A DNA stretch of 64,000 bases from NCBI RefSeq assembly GCF_002265875.1, contig NZ_NPFA01000006.1, positions 141,142 to 205,141 of the forward strand, written 5' to 3'. The DNA comes from Marinococcus halophilus. GTDB taxonomy: Bacteria; Bacillota; Bacilli; Bacillales; Marinococcaceae. Under the pieces are notes generated by a model. That model was not told where the DNA came from and did no database searches. It worked only from the letters and a program-made list of their open reading frames with translations. A program made the translations under genes and the position numbers. Shown one piece after another: positions 24,042 through 33,175 of the stretch; position 1 is the first letter of the stretch, and each line of letters opens with the position of its first letter.

Positions 24042-26406
24042 GAATTGTACTCCCTTCTGGAACCGAAAAATGATACGGCAGCGGTTTTTTCAAACAAGCA
24101 CTTAACTGGTGGAGCAGCTGCTCTCTTGTCTCCGGATCGAATATTCCTTCCCGTATATGGATGATGGTCATACGTCCGCACCATCCGGCAAATGATTCCT
24201 TAAAAAACGCGGTTTCCCGGTAATATTGAAGAAGCGCCCAAATGTACTCTTTTATCTCCATAAAAGTGGGAGTTGAAAACAGCAGCACGGGCTTTTCCTC
24301 AAAGTAAATATGGAACTCCCACTTATCTTCCATCCTTAGCAGTCCTGCATCAACGTGATTGCCTTCAAGAATGGAAAAGCCCTCCAGCATGACAAAACGA
24401 AGTGTGTCAGGAAAAGGAACGGCTTCTACCGGTTCCTCGAGCTCCAGAGCGTACGGGACCATCCCAGGGTGGTGACGCTCCCGGATCTGGTCTTTAAACA
24501 CACTCTGCACTGCCGTCATTTGAAAACCTGGAAAGTTGAGAAGAGGGATATCCAGGCTGTCACATACTTCCACCACGTCTTTGTCTTCCACATAGGGGAG
24601 CTGTATGCGTCCGCCCGCCGTAATGTGAAAATTGCTCAATTGGTGTTTTTCAATAACGGTATTTAGATTTTTGATTAGAGCTGGGGAAATAATTCCTGCT
24701 TTCATGATTGGCTGCAGGGTGTAGGTGCCATCTGCTTCCAAAGAAATGTACGGTGAATAGGTGAATGGCATCGTTTCATTGCTGGAGAGCTCTCCTTGCT
24801 TCATCTGAATCATATAGAGATAATACGCGATGGCAGGCCGGCACATTCCGCATCCTTCCGGCGTTTTCCAATTCAATGCCTTCATCGCTTCTTCCGGCGT
24901 CGATGGTTTTACTTCCATCAGCCGGCTAATCAACGCAGGGTGGTCAAGCCCCGTGCAGTCGCACAGCGCTTCTGCTTTGTTTTCTGCCTCCACCTTCCCT
25001 TCACAGGCAAGCTTCAGCAGTCCCTCTGCCATACTGCTGCAGCCCCCGCAGGAGGTAGAAGCCCCCGTACAGGTTTTAACTTCCTGCAGCGTGGTCAGTT
25101 CTTTTTCCTGTACGGCCTGAATAATCGTGTTTTTATTTACATTATTACAGGCACATACCGTGTCAGAGCCCGGCATTTCCAGCAGAAAGCCGAACGGCTC
25201 ACTGCTTGCTGACAGCAGTTGTTTTTTCTCTGAGGCGTTGATCGGTTTATCCGTCATCACCAAACTCTTTAGCAGATCGCTGTTGGACGTATTACCGTAA
25301 AGTACAGCTCCCTGCACCGTTTTATGACGAAAAACAATTTTTTTATAAAGCTCGTTTTCTTCATCGTGAAGTACCCATGACTTTGTAGCTTCATCTTCGC
25401 TCAAAGACCCTACAGAAAACAATTCCACTCCAGATATTTTCAGCTTTGCCGAAGTACTTGAACCTTTGTAGTAGGCTTTATGCTCGCCGCTCAAACGCCT
25501 GGCCAGCACATCTGCCTGTTCGTTCACCGGCTGCACCAGGCCATAGGTCCGTCCGTCATGTTCGATACATTCGCCTATCGCATATATGTGCTTTTCACTC
25601 GTTTCCATTCGGTCGTTCACGATTACCCCGTGGTTCGTCTTAATACTTGACGCTTCTGCAAGCTTCAGCTGCGGACGGATGCCAATAGCAAACACCACCA
25701 TATCTGCCTCCATGTGTGTCCCGTCGCCAAAACTAATCCCCGCTACCTTACGGAGCCCCAAAATGGAAGTAACGGCCTTCCCCAGCAAAAATTTCACCCC
25801 GCGCCGCTCCAGCTTTCCCTGCAGCATAGCAGCAGACTGCCGGTCAAGCTGCCGGTCCATAATATTGTCCGCCCGCTGTATTACCGTTACTTCTGCCTCG
25901 AAGCGGCTCAATCCATTCGCCGCTTCCAGTCCCAGCAGACCACCGCCAATGACCAGTATCCGGCGCTTATGCTCCGCCGCGTCTACAAGTCTCCGGCAGT
26001 CCTCCAGCGTGCGAAAAGGAAATACCCCCTCTTTTTCTACACCTTCCACCGGCGGAATCAGCGGTGATGAGCCTGTAGCAAAAACTAAGTAGTCATAGGA
26101 ATGCTCCCCCCCACCTGCTGTAATAATTTTCTTTTCTTCCTTTAATACTTCCTCTACCGTTTCTCCCGGATGAAAGGAAACATTATTCTGGTGGAACCAT
26201 TTATTTGTATAGGTGGTTAAGCCCTCTTCTGTTATTTCTCCGTTTAAATAGGATGAAAGCTGGATCCGATTATATGGGAGCGTTTTTTCTTTACTGAAAA
26301 TAGAAATATGCACCCGGGCAGACCGTTCACGCAGCTGTTCCATCAAACGGATAGCTGCAGGTCCTCCTCCAATAATGACTACATGCTGTTTTTTCATATC
26401 AGACAC
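24034..26406 (-). CDS. nasB: Assimilatory nitrate reductase electron-transfer subunit
   Basis: Passes electrons from NAD(P)H to NasC. It is a paralogue of NasD. There is an FAD/NAD domain (VIIGGGPAAIRLMEQL near residue 9, ILVIGGGLLGLEAANGL near 149), then two BFD-type [2Fe-2S] modules (VCACNNVNKNTI with TSCGGCSS; LCDCTGLDH with GCGMCRPAIAYYL), then about 260 residues aligning with the siroheme half of NasD. In that last part the Cys-x5-Cys and Cys-x3-Cys ligands are absent, so it cannot hold siroheme. The 790 residues are close to the 771 of B. subtilis NasB. Confidence 0.93.
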   Translation of the reverse strand: MSDMKKQHVVIIGGGPAAIRLMEQLRERSARVHISIFSKEKTLPYNRIQLSSYLNGEITEEGLTTYTNKWFHQNNVSFHPGETVEEVLKEEKKIITAGGGEHSYDYLVFATGSSPLIPPVEGVEKEGVFPFRTLEDCRRLVDAAEHKRRILVIGGGLLGLEAANGLSRFEAEVTVIQRADNIMDRQLDRQSAAMLQGKLERRGVKFLLGKAVTSILGLRKVAGISFGDGTHMEADMVVFAIGIRPQLKLAEASSIKTNHGVIVNDRMETSEKHIYAIGECIEHDGRTYGLVQPVNEQADVLARRLSGEHKAYYKGSSTSAKLKISGVELFSVGSLSEDEATKSWVLHDEENELYKKIVFRHKTVQGAVLYGNTSNSDLLKSLVMTDKPINASEKKQLLSASSEPFGFLLEMPGSDTVCACNNVNKNTIIQAVQEKELTTLQEVKTCTGASTSCGGCSSMAEGLLKLACEGKVEAENKAEALCDCTGLDHPALISRLMEVKPSTPEEAMKALNWKTPEGCGMCRPAIAYYLYMIQMKQGELSSNETMPFTYSPYISLEADGTYTLQPIMKAGIISPALIKNLNTVIEKHQLSNFHITAGGRIQLPYVEDKDVVEVCDSLDIPLLNFPGFQMTAVQSVFKDQIRERHHPGMVPYALELEEPVEAVPFPDTLRFVMLEGFSILEGNHVDAGLLRMEDKWEFHIYFEEKPVLLFSTPTFMEIKEYIWALLQYYRETAFFKESFAGWCGRMTIIHIREGIFDPETREQLLHQLSACLKKPLPYHFSVPEGSTIHE

Positions 26407-26445
26407 CGCCCTCCCGCAGAGCGAAATATGTTTTCCGAACTCTTC

Positions 26446-26465
26446 ACAAACTACTCTCAGTTTGT
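26446..26465. promoter_or_regulatory. Dyad in the nasB leader
   Basis: ACAAACT-N6-AGTTTGT is a perfect 7-bp inverted repeat 40 bases upstream of the nasB start. It may be an operator or small leader hairpin. Confidence 0.35.
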
Positions 26466-26635
26466 CGAAAAATTACGAATTCTTCAATTACCTTGTAAGA
26501 TAAGCTGTCGATGTTTTTCCTTCTTCCGCGCTTCTGCTGCAGTTAAAAAAGTTGATGACTTGGAAAAAGTGTTCGATAATAGAAAGTAACAATTAAAGAG
26601 GCTAAACAGATCGAGAGCATATCGGAGGAAAAGAA

Positions 26636-27511
26636 ATGAAACTAATTGCAACGGATATGGACGGAACCTTACTGGATCAAAACGGAGAAATCAGCAAAGA
26701 CAACGCCGAAGCACTGCAGGCAGCTTCGGCACAAGGCATTGATATCGTCATCGCTACCGGGCGGACATATGAAGCCGCAAACAGGCCGTTGAAATCGGCA
26801 GGACTCTCTTACCCAATTATCAGCATGAACGGTGCGGTTACTTACAAAAACCGACAAGAAGTACAACGCTCTGCCCCAATCACAGAAAGCTCCTGTGAAC
26901 GAATTTTAACTGTACACCATGCTGCCGGTTCCTACATTGAATTATTTACCAGCCAGGGCATTTTTGCCCCGTCAAGAGAAGCATATATGAATGTCGTCGT
27001 AGGGATGCTGCAGACAGCCCACCCAGAGCTGACGACAGCTGCAGCAGAACAATATGCTGCACGCAGGCTCGAGGATGAAAACTTTCAGTTCGCAGATGAT
27101 TTCTTTTCAATTCTCGACTCCAAGGACCTCGAAGTGTATAAAATGCTCGCCTTCTCTTCGGAAGCTTCCGTACTCGAGCAGATGAAATATGAACTTCGGG
27201 ACGATAATGAGCTGGCCCTTACTTCTTCAGGGATAGGAAATCTCGAATTAAACCACGTACGTGCTCAAAAGGGCTTCGCTCTTCAGGAGTTTGCGCTCGA
27301 GCTGGGAGTTTCCCTTGAGGATGTTATGGCCCTGGGGGACAATTTTAACGATTTAAATATGCTCCAGATGGCAGGCCGGAGCGTTGCCATGGGTAATGCT
27401 GTCTCGGAAGTCAAAGAGGTCTCACGCTTTTCTACAAAAACAAATACCGAACACGGCGTCGCTCACGCTGTGCATGAAATGCTCCATGAATTAAAAACAA
27501 AACACAGCTGA
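26636..27511 (+). CDS. Cof-type HAD-superfamily phosphatase
   Basis: A 291-residue HAD hydrolase of the Cof/YidA class with a C2 cap. Motif I is ATDMDGTLLD (nucleophile Asp7, acid Asp9), motif II IATGR near residue 41, the catalytic Lys lies near residue 217 in RAQKGFAL, and the metal-binding motif is ALGDNFNDLNML near 237. These enzymes dephosphorylate sugar phosphates, FMN precursors or pyridoxal phosphate; the substrate cannot be told. GGAGG precedes the ATG. It stands alone between nasB and ctaB. A similar gene occurs at 54075-54923. Confidence 0.88.
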   Translation: MKLIATDMDGTLLDQNGEISKDNAEALQAASAQGIDIVIATGRTYEAANRPLKSAGLSYPIISMNGAVTYKNRQEVQRSAPITESSCERILTVHHAAGSYIELFTSQGIFAPSREAYMNVVVGMLQTAHPELTTAAAEQYAARRLEDENFQFADDFFSILDSKDLEVYKMLAFSSEASVLEQMKYELRDDNELALTSSGIGNLELNHVRAQKGFALQEFALELGVSLEDVMALGDNFNDLNMLQMAGRSVAMGNAVSEVKEVSRFSTKTNTEHGVAHAVHEMLHELKTKHS

Positions 27512-27517
27512 TCCCCA

Positions 27518-27543
27518 GCCGCCCATCATTTGGGCGGCTTTTA
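27518..27543 (+). terminator. Terminator after the HAD phosphatase
   Basis: GCCGCCCA and TGGGCGGC form an 8-bp GC-rich stem followed by TTTTAT. Confidence 0.85.
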
Positions 27544-27809
27544 TGACGGCAGGGCAGAGTATGAACAATTTTCTTTTTTTACATTTGCCTCCGCTGCTGA
27601 GCAGCCGGTAGGTAACACTTGCCAATATGCAGTTAATGTGAGAATATAATTTTGTTTGCTAAAAGTACGAAGTACGTATCACAGGGATGAATTTGTCATG
27701 AATCGTTCACAAACAATTGACAAGATAGCGAACTTTTTCGCCAATATCTCTAATTTTAACGATATATGTGGTACATTAGTATCGGATGAACACGGTTGGG
27801 GGGAATAAA

Positions 27810-28748
27810 ATGAAATCGGAAAATATCGAACGAACTGTTCAACAAGGAACCCTCGCTGCCCCGAAACAGGCACTTCGTAAAGTACTGGCGGAAACGATTA
27901 AAACAGGGATTATTAAATCCAATTTAATCGTTATGTTTGCAGGGATTACCCTTGCTTTATATATTCACAATATCGCTTTTTTCGATAAAATTGGAGCGAT
28001 AGTCCTTGCCACACTTGGCTCGGGTCTCGTTATCGGTGCTGCCGGCACGTTTAACAACTTGTACGACCGCGACATTGATAAAATTATGGACCGGACGAAA
28101 AACCGCCCTACGGCAACTGGCCGGATGCAGCTGAAAAATGCACTTATACTGGGAAGTGTTATGACACTTACGGGGTTAGGATTTTTATATGCAGCTTCAC
28201 CGCTCGCAGCTTTTTTTGGTTTTATTGGATTATTCTTTTATGTTGTCCCTTATACGATGTGGAGCAAGCGACGCACGATTTATAATACAGAGATCGGAAG
28301 TATTTCCGGAGCAGTGCCGCCTCTTATCGGCTGGGCTGCTATATCCAATGATTTTTTCCATCCGGCAGCTCTCGGGCTTTTCGTTATTATGGTTTTATGG
28401 CAAATGCCGCACTTCTATGCTATCGCTATACGCAGGCATGATGAATATAAAGCAGCAAGCATTCCAATGCTTCCGGTAGTTAAAGGGAACCGCAGAACCT
28501 ATATACAGACAAACGTCTACCTTGTATTGTTAACCCTCTCGAGTTTTCTTTTTCTCCCCGTCAGCAGCTTTATCGTCGGTGTTTCCTTCGTATTAAGCGC
28601 AGCCTGGCTTGCAGCAAGCTTTATATGCTACCGGCGGATGGACAGCAAAAAATGGGCCACTACAATGTTCATCTTTTCGCTGAATCATATGACGGTTTTA
28701 TTCACCGTCGTAATTGGCTTTTCTCTATTCGCCCTGCTTTTTAACTAA
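27810..28748 (+). CDS. ctaB: Protoheme IX farnesyltransferase (heme O synthase)
   Basis: Attaches a farnesyl group to heme B to make heme O for terminal oxidases. It is a UbiA-family membrane prenyltransferase with about nine helices. The first Asp-rich motif is NNLYDRDIDKIMDRTKNRP, and the second region has RRHDEYKAASIPMLPVVKG. The frame opens at 27786, but GGGGGG six bases before the ATG at 27810 makes that the start (312 residues). No cta or cyo neighbour is present, so it is an isolated copy. The 270 bases upstream hold no gene. A ResD-like half site TTTGTGAAC is visible on the minus strand near 27710. Confidence 0.93.
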   Translation: MKSENIERTVQQGTLAAPKQALRKVLAETIKTGIIKSNLIVMFAGITLALYIHNIAFFDKIGAIVLATLGSGLVIGAAGTFNNLYDRDIDKIMDRTKNRPTATGRMQLKNALILGSVMTLTGLGFLYAASPLAAFFGFIGLFFYVVPYTMWSKRRTIYNTEIGSISGAVPPLIGWAAISNDFFHPAALGLFVIMVLWQMPHFYAIAIRRHDEYKAASIPMLPVVKGNRRTYIQTNVYLVLLTLSSFLFLPVSSFIVGVSFVLSAAWLAASFICYRRMDSKKWATTMFIFSLNHMTVLFTVVIGFSLFALLFN

Positions 28749-28788
28749 AACATGTCCCGGCACCTGTATGGGCCCGGACATGTTTTTC
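28747..28788 (+). terminator. Terminator after ctaB
   Basis: AACATGTCC and GGACATGTT (9 bp, extended past one mismatch) are followed by a T-run. Confidence 0.8.
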
Positions 28789-28908
28789 TTTGCCGTTATT
28801 TTTACACGGGCACTGGGATTCATTCGAATTCCTGCCCATAATTCTGTATAATGCTTCAAAGAATAGTGAGAACGCTATCAAATCAATATGGATAAAAAGA
28901 GGTGAAGA

Positions 28909-29757
28909 ATGACACAACGCATAGCCCTTATCACAGACAGCACCAGCTCTATCGATGCAGAAACAGCCGCGAGGTACAATATACATATCGTTTCTTTATC
29001 CGTAGTTTTTGATAATGAAAGCTACAAGGAAAATATTGAAATTACAACGGATGAATTTTACAGGCGCCTTCCACATGAAGAAGTTTTCCCAACGACCAGC
29101 CAGCCGTCTGTCGGCAGCTTTGCCGAGCTGTTTGAACAGTTAAAGGGTTCTTACGATGCAGGAATTGCTGTACATATTAGCAGCCATTTGAGCGGCACTC
29201 TTCAGACAGCGGAACTTGCAGCTGAGATGGCCGGCTTCCCGCTTTTCACGGTAGATTCAAAAATGGGGGCTGGGAGCATTCGCCCCCTGCTGGTGAGGGG
29301 AGCCCAATTGGCAGACGAAGGCAGCACCCCAGGGGAAATACAGGAACAGTTAAAAGAGATGGCGAGCCATGCCAGGGGTTACTTACTGCTTGGAAGTCTC
29401 GAACAGGCCCATAAAGGAGGCAGGATCTCCCGGGGGAAACTGATTCTTGGTACTCTTTTAAAAATCCATCCTCTTCTCACCTTCGATGGAGGACAGATTA
29501 TCCCCTTTGAAAAAATTCGCACCCGAAAACGAGCGGAGAGCAGGCTTCTACAGATTGCTGAGGATGCCATAACCTCCTTCCGTGTCGAAAATATGAGCAT
29601 TATTTATACTACAACGAAAGAAAAAGCCGAAGTATGGAAAGAAAAGATTCAGGAACTGTCCCCCGGCCTCTCGATTCACCTCTGCCCTCTCAGCCCGGTG
29701 ATCGGTGTTCATGGCGGAGCCGAAACGATGGGAATTATGTGGTATGAATACGGATAG
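28909..29757 (+). CDS. DegV-family fatty-acid-binding protein
   Basis: 282 residues with the DegV layout: ALITDSTSSID at the start, PTTSQPSVGSF near residue 62, ISSHLSGTLQTA near 92 and the acyl-binding C-terminal part with EQAHKGGRIS and HPLLTFDGG. Family members bind fatty acids and, as FakB, present them to the kinase FakA. No fakA lies nearby. AGAGGTG precedes the ATG. Confidence 0.9.
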   Translation: MTQRIALITDSTSSIDAETAARYNIHIVSLSVVFDNESYKENIEITTDEFYRRLPHEEVFPTTSQPSVGSFAELFEQLKGSYDAGIAVHISSHLSGTLQTAELAAEMAGFPLFTVDSKMGAGSIRPLLVRGAQLADEGSTPGEIQEQLKEMASHARGYLLLGSLEQAHKGGRISRGKLILGTLLKIHPLLTFDGGQIIPFEKIRTRKRAESRLLQIAEDAITSFRVENMSIIYTTTKEKAEVWKEKIQELSPGLSIHLCPLSPVIGVHGGAETMGIMWYEYG

Positions 29758-29834
29758 ATAACTTGTGACTTTCCCCTCAAAGCTCTATAATTAGACTGTT
29801 CGGCACCATACTTTTATTTTGGAGGACAACGCCC

Positions 29835-30668
29835 GTGCAATTTAACCAGGAAAAAGCTGACGACTCCTTATACGATTACTTGATCGAACATATAGATACC
29901 ATGCGTGACTCATCATCCGGGAGTTCTTCTGACAATATTTCCGGGGAATATACAAACCAAAAGCTCGAAGAAATGAAAAAAGTTTTTGCCCAGGAACTTA
30001 TTCATGTGTTCCGGGAGGAAGAAACCCAGTTTTATGAACACTTTGAAGAAAAAATAGGTGCTATTGTTGAAGAAAATAAAGAAATGTGGCAGCCGATGCT
30101 GACTATTCAGGAAGAATTCACCTATTACCGTAACGCTATTTTAGAGCAGATCCGCCTGTTTGTGCATCAATATGAGGAATCAATTCCAATCGATCATGTG
30201 CTCAACTGGCAGCGCAAAGCCCTGCAGGCTTTCGACTATGCCGGACGGGCGTTCATGAAAGAAGCCATTTATCATATGAACGAACAGATGCAGCTGAAAG
30301 AAGCGATGATCTTAGAACTTTCCTCTCCGATCATCTTAATTCAAAAGAAAACCGGACTTCTTCCGCTTATCGGCCACATTGACGAACAACGGGGGCAGGT
30401 TATTGTAGAGCATACGTTAAAGCAATGTACAGAAAGCGAATTAACGCGCCTGTATATTGACCTTTCGGGCGTTCGCGATATTACTACCTTCGTCGCGCAG
30501 CGCATCATGCAGCTCGCCACTGCTTTAAAGCTGGTCGGTGTAAAAACTACGCTGTGCGGTATGCGGCCGGAAATGGCCCAAACCGCTGTCCAGCTTGGTA
30601 TCAGCTTTAAAGATATTGATATTGTTTCTGAACTGACTCACGCCCTTCGTTCAAACTACGCTTTATAA
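29835..30668 (+). CDS. RsbR-type stressosome protein with STAS domain
   Basis: 277 residues: an N-terminal helical non-heme-globin-like sensor domain (about 1-150) and a C-terminal STAS domain that starts at ELSSPIILIQKKTGLLPLIG, interrupted here, and includes LYIDLSGVRDITTFVAQRI. The Thr-containing loop after DLSGV is the usual RsbT phosphorylation region. Such proteins form the stressosome that releases sigma-B. It resembles the RsbRD/YqhA branch more than RsbRA. The start is GTG with GGAGG upstream. A sigma-B-like promoter is present elsewhere in this window (ydaD). Confidence 0.85.
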   Translation: MQFNQEKADDSLYDYLIEHIDTMRDSSSGSSSDNISGEYTNQKLEEMKKVFAQELIHVFREEETQFYEHFEEKIGAIVEENKEMWQPMLTIQEEFTYYRNAILEQIRLFVHQYEESIPIDHVLNWQRKALQAFDYAGRAFMKEAIYHMNEQMQLKEAMILELSSPIILIQKKTGLLPLIGHIDEQRGQVIVEHTLKQCTESELTRLYIDLSGVRDITTFVAQRIMQLATALKLVGVKTTLCGMRPEMAQTAVQLGISFKDIDIVSELTHALRSNYAL

Positions 30669-30673
30669 AAATG

Positions 30674-30709
30674 CAAAGCCTCTGAACCACTGTATGTTCA
30701 GAGGCTTTG
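30674..30709 (+). terminator. Hairpin terminator after the RsbR-type gene
   Basis: A 14-bp perfect stem, CAAAGCCTCTGAAC with GTTCAGAGGCTTTG, has an 8-base loop. The U-tract is poor, so termination may be incomplete. Confidence 0.6.
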
Positions 30710-30799
30710 GTCTGCCCAGGATGCATTCGCCGTGAGACTTTACTTTGCCCGCTCATTTTTGAACATATTTTATTTCCTTCCACATATTTCAACTCGCAT

Positions 30800-30865
30800 A
30801 TGACACTTGTCATTTTTTCCTCCTGACGTCTATGACTTACAGACAAAGCCTAATTTTTATATCCT
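30800..30865 (+). promoter_or_regulatory. des promoter region with candidate DesR operator
   Basis: ATGAC-ACTT-GTCAT (30800-30813) is a perfect dyad, and a further ATGAC half-site lies at 30832-30836. TTACAG (30837-30842) and TATCCT (30860-30865), 17 bases apart, form a weak sigma-A promoter. The dyad would sit near -70, within the region DesR protects in B. subtilis. Confidence 0.45.
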
Positions 30866-30906
30866 ATTAATAAATACATAACCCATACAGCAGGGAGCAA
30901 TCAATC

Positions 30907-31956
30907 ATGAGCAGACAAGAACAAATGCAATTAAAAAAGAGCGCTGCGCCGTATGCACGTTCTGACCATAAAGCCAGTATTATACAGTTATGCAACTCTA
31001 TCCTTCCTTTATTGGCCCTTTGGGTGCTTGCGTACGCAGCGTATTCCATATCTCCACTGATAACTGTTGCTCTTGCAATCATCGCCGGAGGCTTTATCGT
31101 CCGTACCTTTATCATCTTTCATGATTGTACGCATGGTTCATTTTTCAAAAGCAGTAAAGCGAATGACCGTGTCGGCACGTTAACCGGCATCATTACCCAC
31201 TTCACCTATGCTAAATGGAAAAGAAGCCACATGATCCATCACTCCACGAGCGGCAATCTCGACAAACGGGGCACCGGAGACGTTTGGGTAATGACCGTTG
31301 ATGAATACCAAAATGCCAGCAGGTGGCTCCGACTCAGCTATCGTTTATACCGCAACCCGTTCGTGCTTTTCTTTTTAGGCCCATTTTACTTATTTCTTAT
31401 TGAAAATCGCTTCAATCGTAAAAATGCAAAACGAAAAGAACGGCTGAACACGTATTTTACGAACATTTCCCTTGTCGTGATTTACACTTTGCTGATCTGG
31501 CTTGTTGGCTGGGCTGCTTTTTTCGCTATTCAAATCCCAATGCTGTTCACCGCAGGATTTCTCGGCATTTGGCTTTTTTATGTTCAGCACCAGTTCGAAG
31601 ATTCCTACTTTGAAAACGAAGACAAATGGGACTTTGTAAAGGCTGCAGTAGATGGAAGCTCTTACTACCAGCTGCCGAAAGTCCTGCAGTGGATCACCGG
31701 CAACATTGGCTATCATCACGTCCATCACCTCAGCCCGAGAGTGCCAAACTATAATTTAGCAAAAACCCACGAAAATATTGAACCGTTGCAGCAGGCGACC
31801 ACCATCACTTTATGGACAAGCCTGACCTCCATTCGCTTCCGCCTGTATGATGAAACAAACAAAACATTTGTGAGCTTCAAAGAAGCAAATATTCGCAGCA
31901 AAAGACAAGCAAAGGATGCGTTAGCTTCCCCTGTGCCGTCGGATAAAAAATCTTAA
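30907..31956 (+). CDS. des: Acyl-lipid fatty acid desaturase (Des)
   Basis: An integral-membrane di-iron desaturase that introduces a double bond in phospholipid acyl chains when the membrane stiffens in the cold. The three histidine boxes are HDCTH (72-76), HMIHH (108-112) and HVHH in the late segment YHHVHHLSPR. Hydrophobic pairs flank the boxes at 25-70 and 185-235. The 349 residues match B. subtilis Des (352). The DesK/DesR pair follows directly, as in B. subtilis. Confidence 0.95.
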   Translation: MSRQEQMQLKKSAAPYARSDHKASIIQLCNSILPLLALWVLAYAAYSISPLITVALAIIAGGFIVRTFIIFHDCTHGSFFKSSKANDRVGTLTGIITHFTYAKWKRSHMIHHSTSGNLDKRGTGDVWVMTVDEYQNASRWLRLSYRLYRNPFVLFFLGPFYLFLIENRFNRKNAKRKERLNTYFTNISLVVIYTLLIWLVGWAAFFAIQIPMLFTAGFLGIWLFYVQHQFEDSYFENEDKWDFVKAAVDGSSYYQLPKVLQWITGNIGYHHVHHLSPRVPNYNLAKTHENIEPLQQATTITLWTSLTSIRFRLYDETNKTFVSFKEANIRSKRQAKDALASPVPSDKKS

Positions 31957-31959
31957 ACA

Positions 31960-31990
31960 CAAACCCTTCTCTATAACGGAGAGGGGTTTG
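31960..31990 (+). terminator. Hairpin between des and desK
   Basis: CAAACCCTTCTC pairs with GAGAGGGGTTTG (12 bp, one G-T). No strong U-run follows directly. It probably attenuates read-through into desKR so that des is expressed above its regulators. Confidence 0.65.
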
Positions 31991-32039
31991 CTATACTTTT
32001 ATAAAGAAATGCTACGTCTCATGAAAAAGGAGCCCGTTT

Positions 32040-33161
32040 ATGCATCACTGGTTCGACATATTTCCAAAAAGCACGGGCCTCAGCTTATACGCATGGATCA
32101 TTTTCTGTTTGCTGCCGTTTTATTTTATTATCCGCTCTGCCGCCTACTTTGAAATCATACTCGGCGTATGTATGATTCTGCTATTCTTTACCACCTATCG
32201 GTTATCCTTCATTAAAAAAGGCTGGACGGTTTATTTATCTGTGAGCATTGAAATGATCATCAGCATCGGCATGACCCTTTATTTTGGTTATGTTTATTTT
32301 TCCCTGTTTTTAGCCTTCTTTATTGGAAACATCCAGCATAAAGCCGGCTTTATTACCCTGTACATTCTACACCTTATTACTACTCTGGCCGCGGTTATTA
32401 CCGGCTTTTACGTTCAAAATGAGTTGTTTATGATGCAGCTTCCTTTTATTGCTATCAGCGTTATCGGAGTTATTCTTCTTCCTTTTAACATATACAACCG
32501 AAACAAACGCGAAAAGCTTGAAACTGAGCTCCAGGAAGCGAACCAACGTATCTCCCAGCTTGTCGTTCTTGAAGAACGTCAGCGTATTGCCAGGGACCTT
32601 CACGACACTCTTGGACAAAAGCTTTCGTTGATTGGTTTAAAAAGTGAACTCGCCGGAAAATTAATCGATACGAAACCTGAACGAACCCAGGCAGAATTAA
32701 TAGACATTCATCAGACCGCCCGCACCGCATTAAAAGAAGTTCGGGAGCTTGTATCAAATATGAAAGGCGCGAAGTTGAGCGACGAGCTTTTGCGTGTGGA
32801 GGAAATTCTCCAGGCCGCAGGCATTAATCTTCATGTAAAGGGCAGCGCCGCCTTTAACGAAGCGCCGCCTCTCATTGAAAACGTGCTCAGCATGTGTTTA
32901 AAGGAAGCCGTGACCAATGTGGTAAAACACAGTGAAGCAGTAAACTGTTATATTACGATCGAGCAATCAACAACCAGCCTTTCCCTTACAGTCGAAGACG
33001 ACGGCAAGGGCATCTCTTCAGACCAGAAATCCTGGTCCGAAAGCGGGCTCCAGGGCATTAAAGAGCGCCTCAGTTTCATCAACGGCCAGTTGAGCTGCTA
33101 TTCTTCCAGAGGAACAAAGCTTGCTATTCAAGTACCCCTGGTGGTGCAGCAAATTAAATAA
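32040..33161 (+). CDS. desK: Membrane-fluidity sensor histidine kinase DesK
   Basis: Five membrane spans (residues about 15-150) sense bilayer thickness. The dimerisation helix carries ARDLHDTLGQ with phospho-acceptor His188, the same number as in B. subtilis DesK. The HATPase_c domain has the N-box EAVTNVVKHSEA and the G-box EDDGKGI and GLQGIKERL. The length of 373 compares with 370 in B. subtilis. Like its homologue it should act as kinase at low and phosphatase at high temperature. desR follows after 14 bases. Confidence 0.94.
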   Translation: MHHWFDIFPKSTGLSLYAWIIFCLLPFYFIIRSAAYFEIILGVCMILLFFTTYRLSFIKKGWTVYLSVSIEMIISIGMTLYFGYVYFSLFLAFFIGNIQHKAGFITLYILHLITTLAAVITGFYVQNELFMMQLPFIAISVIGVILLPFNIYNRNKREKLETELQEANQRISQLVVLEERQRIARDLHDTLGQKLSLIGLKSELAGKLIDTKPERTQAELIDIHQTARTALKEVRELVSNMKGAKLSDELLRVEEILQAAGINLHVKGSAAFNEAPPLIENVLSMCLKEAVTNVVKHSEAVNCYITIEQSTTSLSLTVEDDGKGISSDQKSWSESGLQGIKERLSFINGQLSCYSSRGTKLAIQVPLVVQQIK

Positions 33162-33175
33162 AGGAGCCGTCAGCC

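Noticed and set aside
26515..26535. TnrA/GlnR site upstream of nasB
   Set aside because: Only one half-site (ATCTTACA) fits; four mismatches in the rest.
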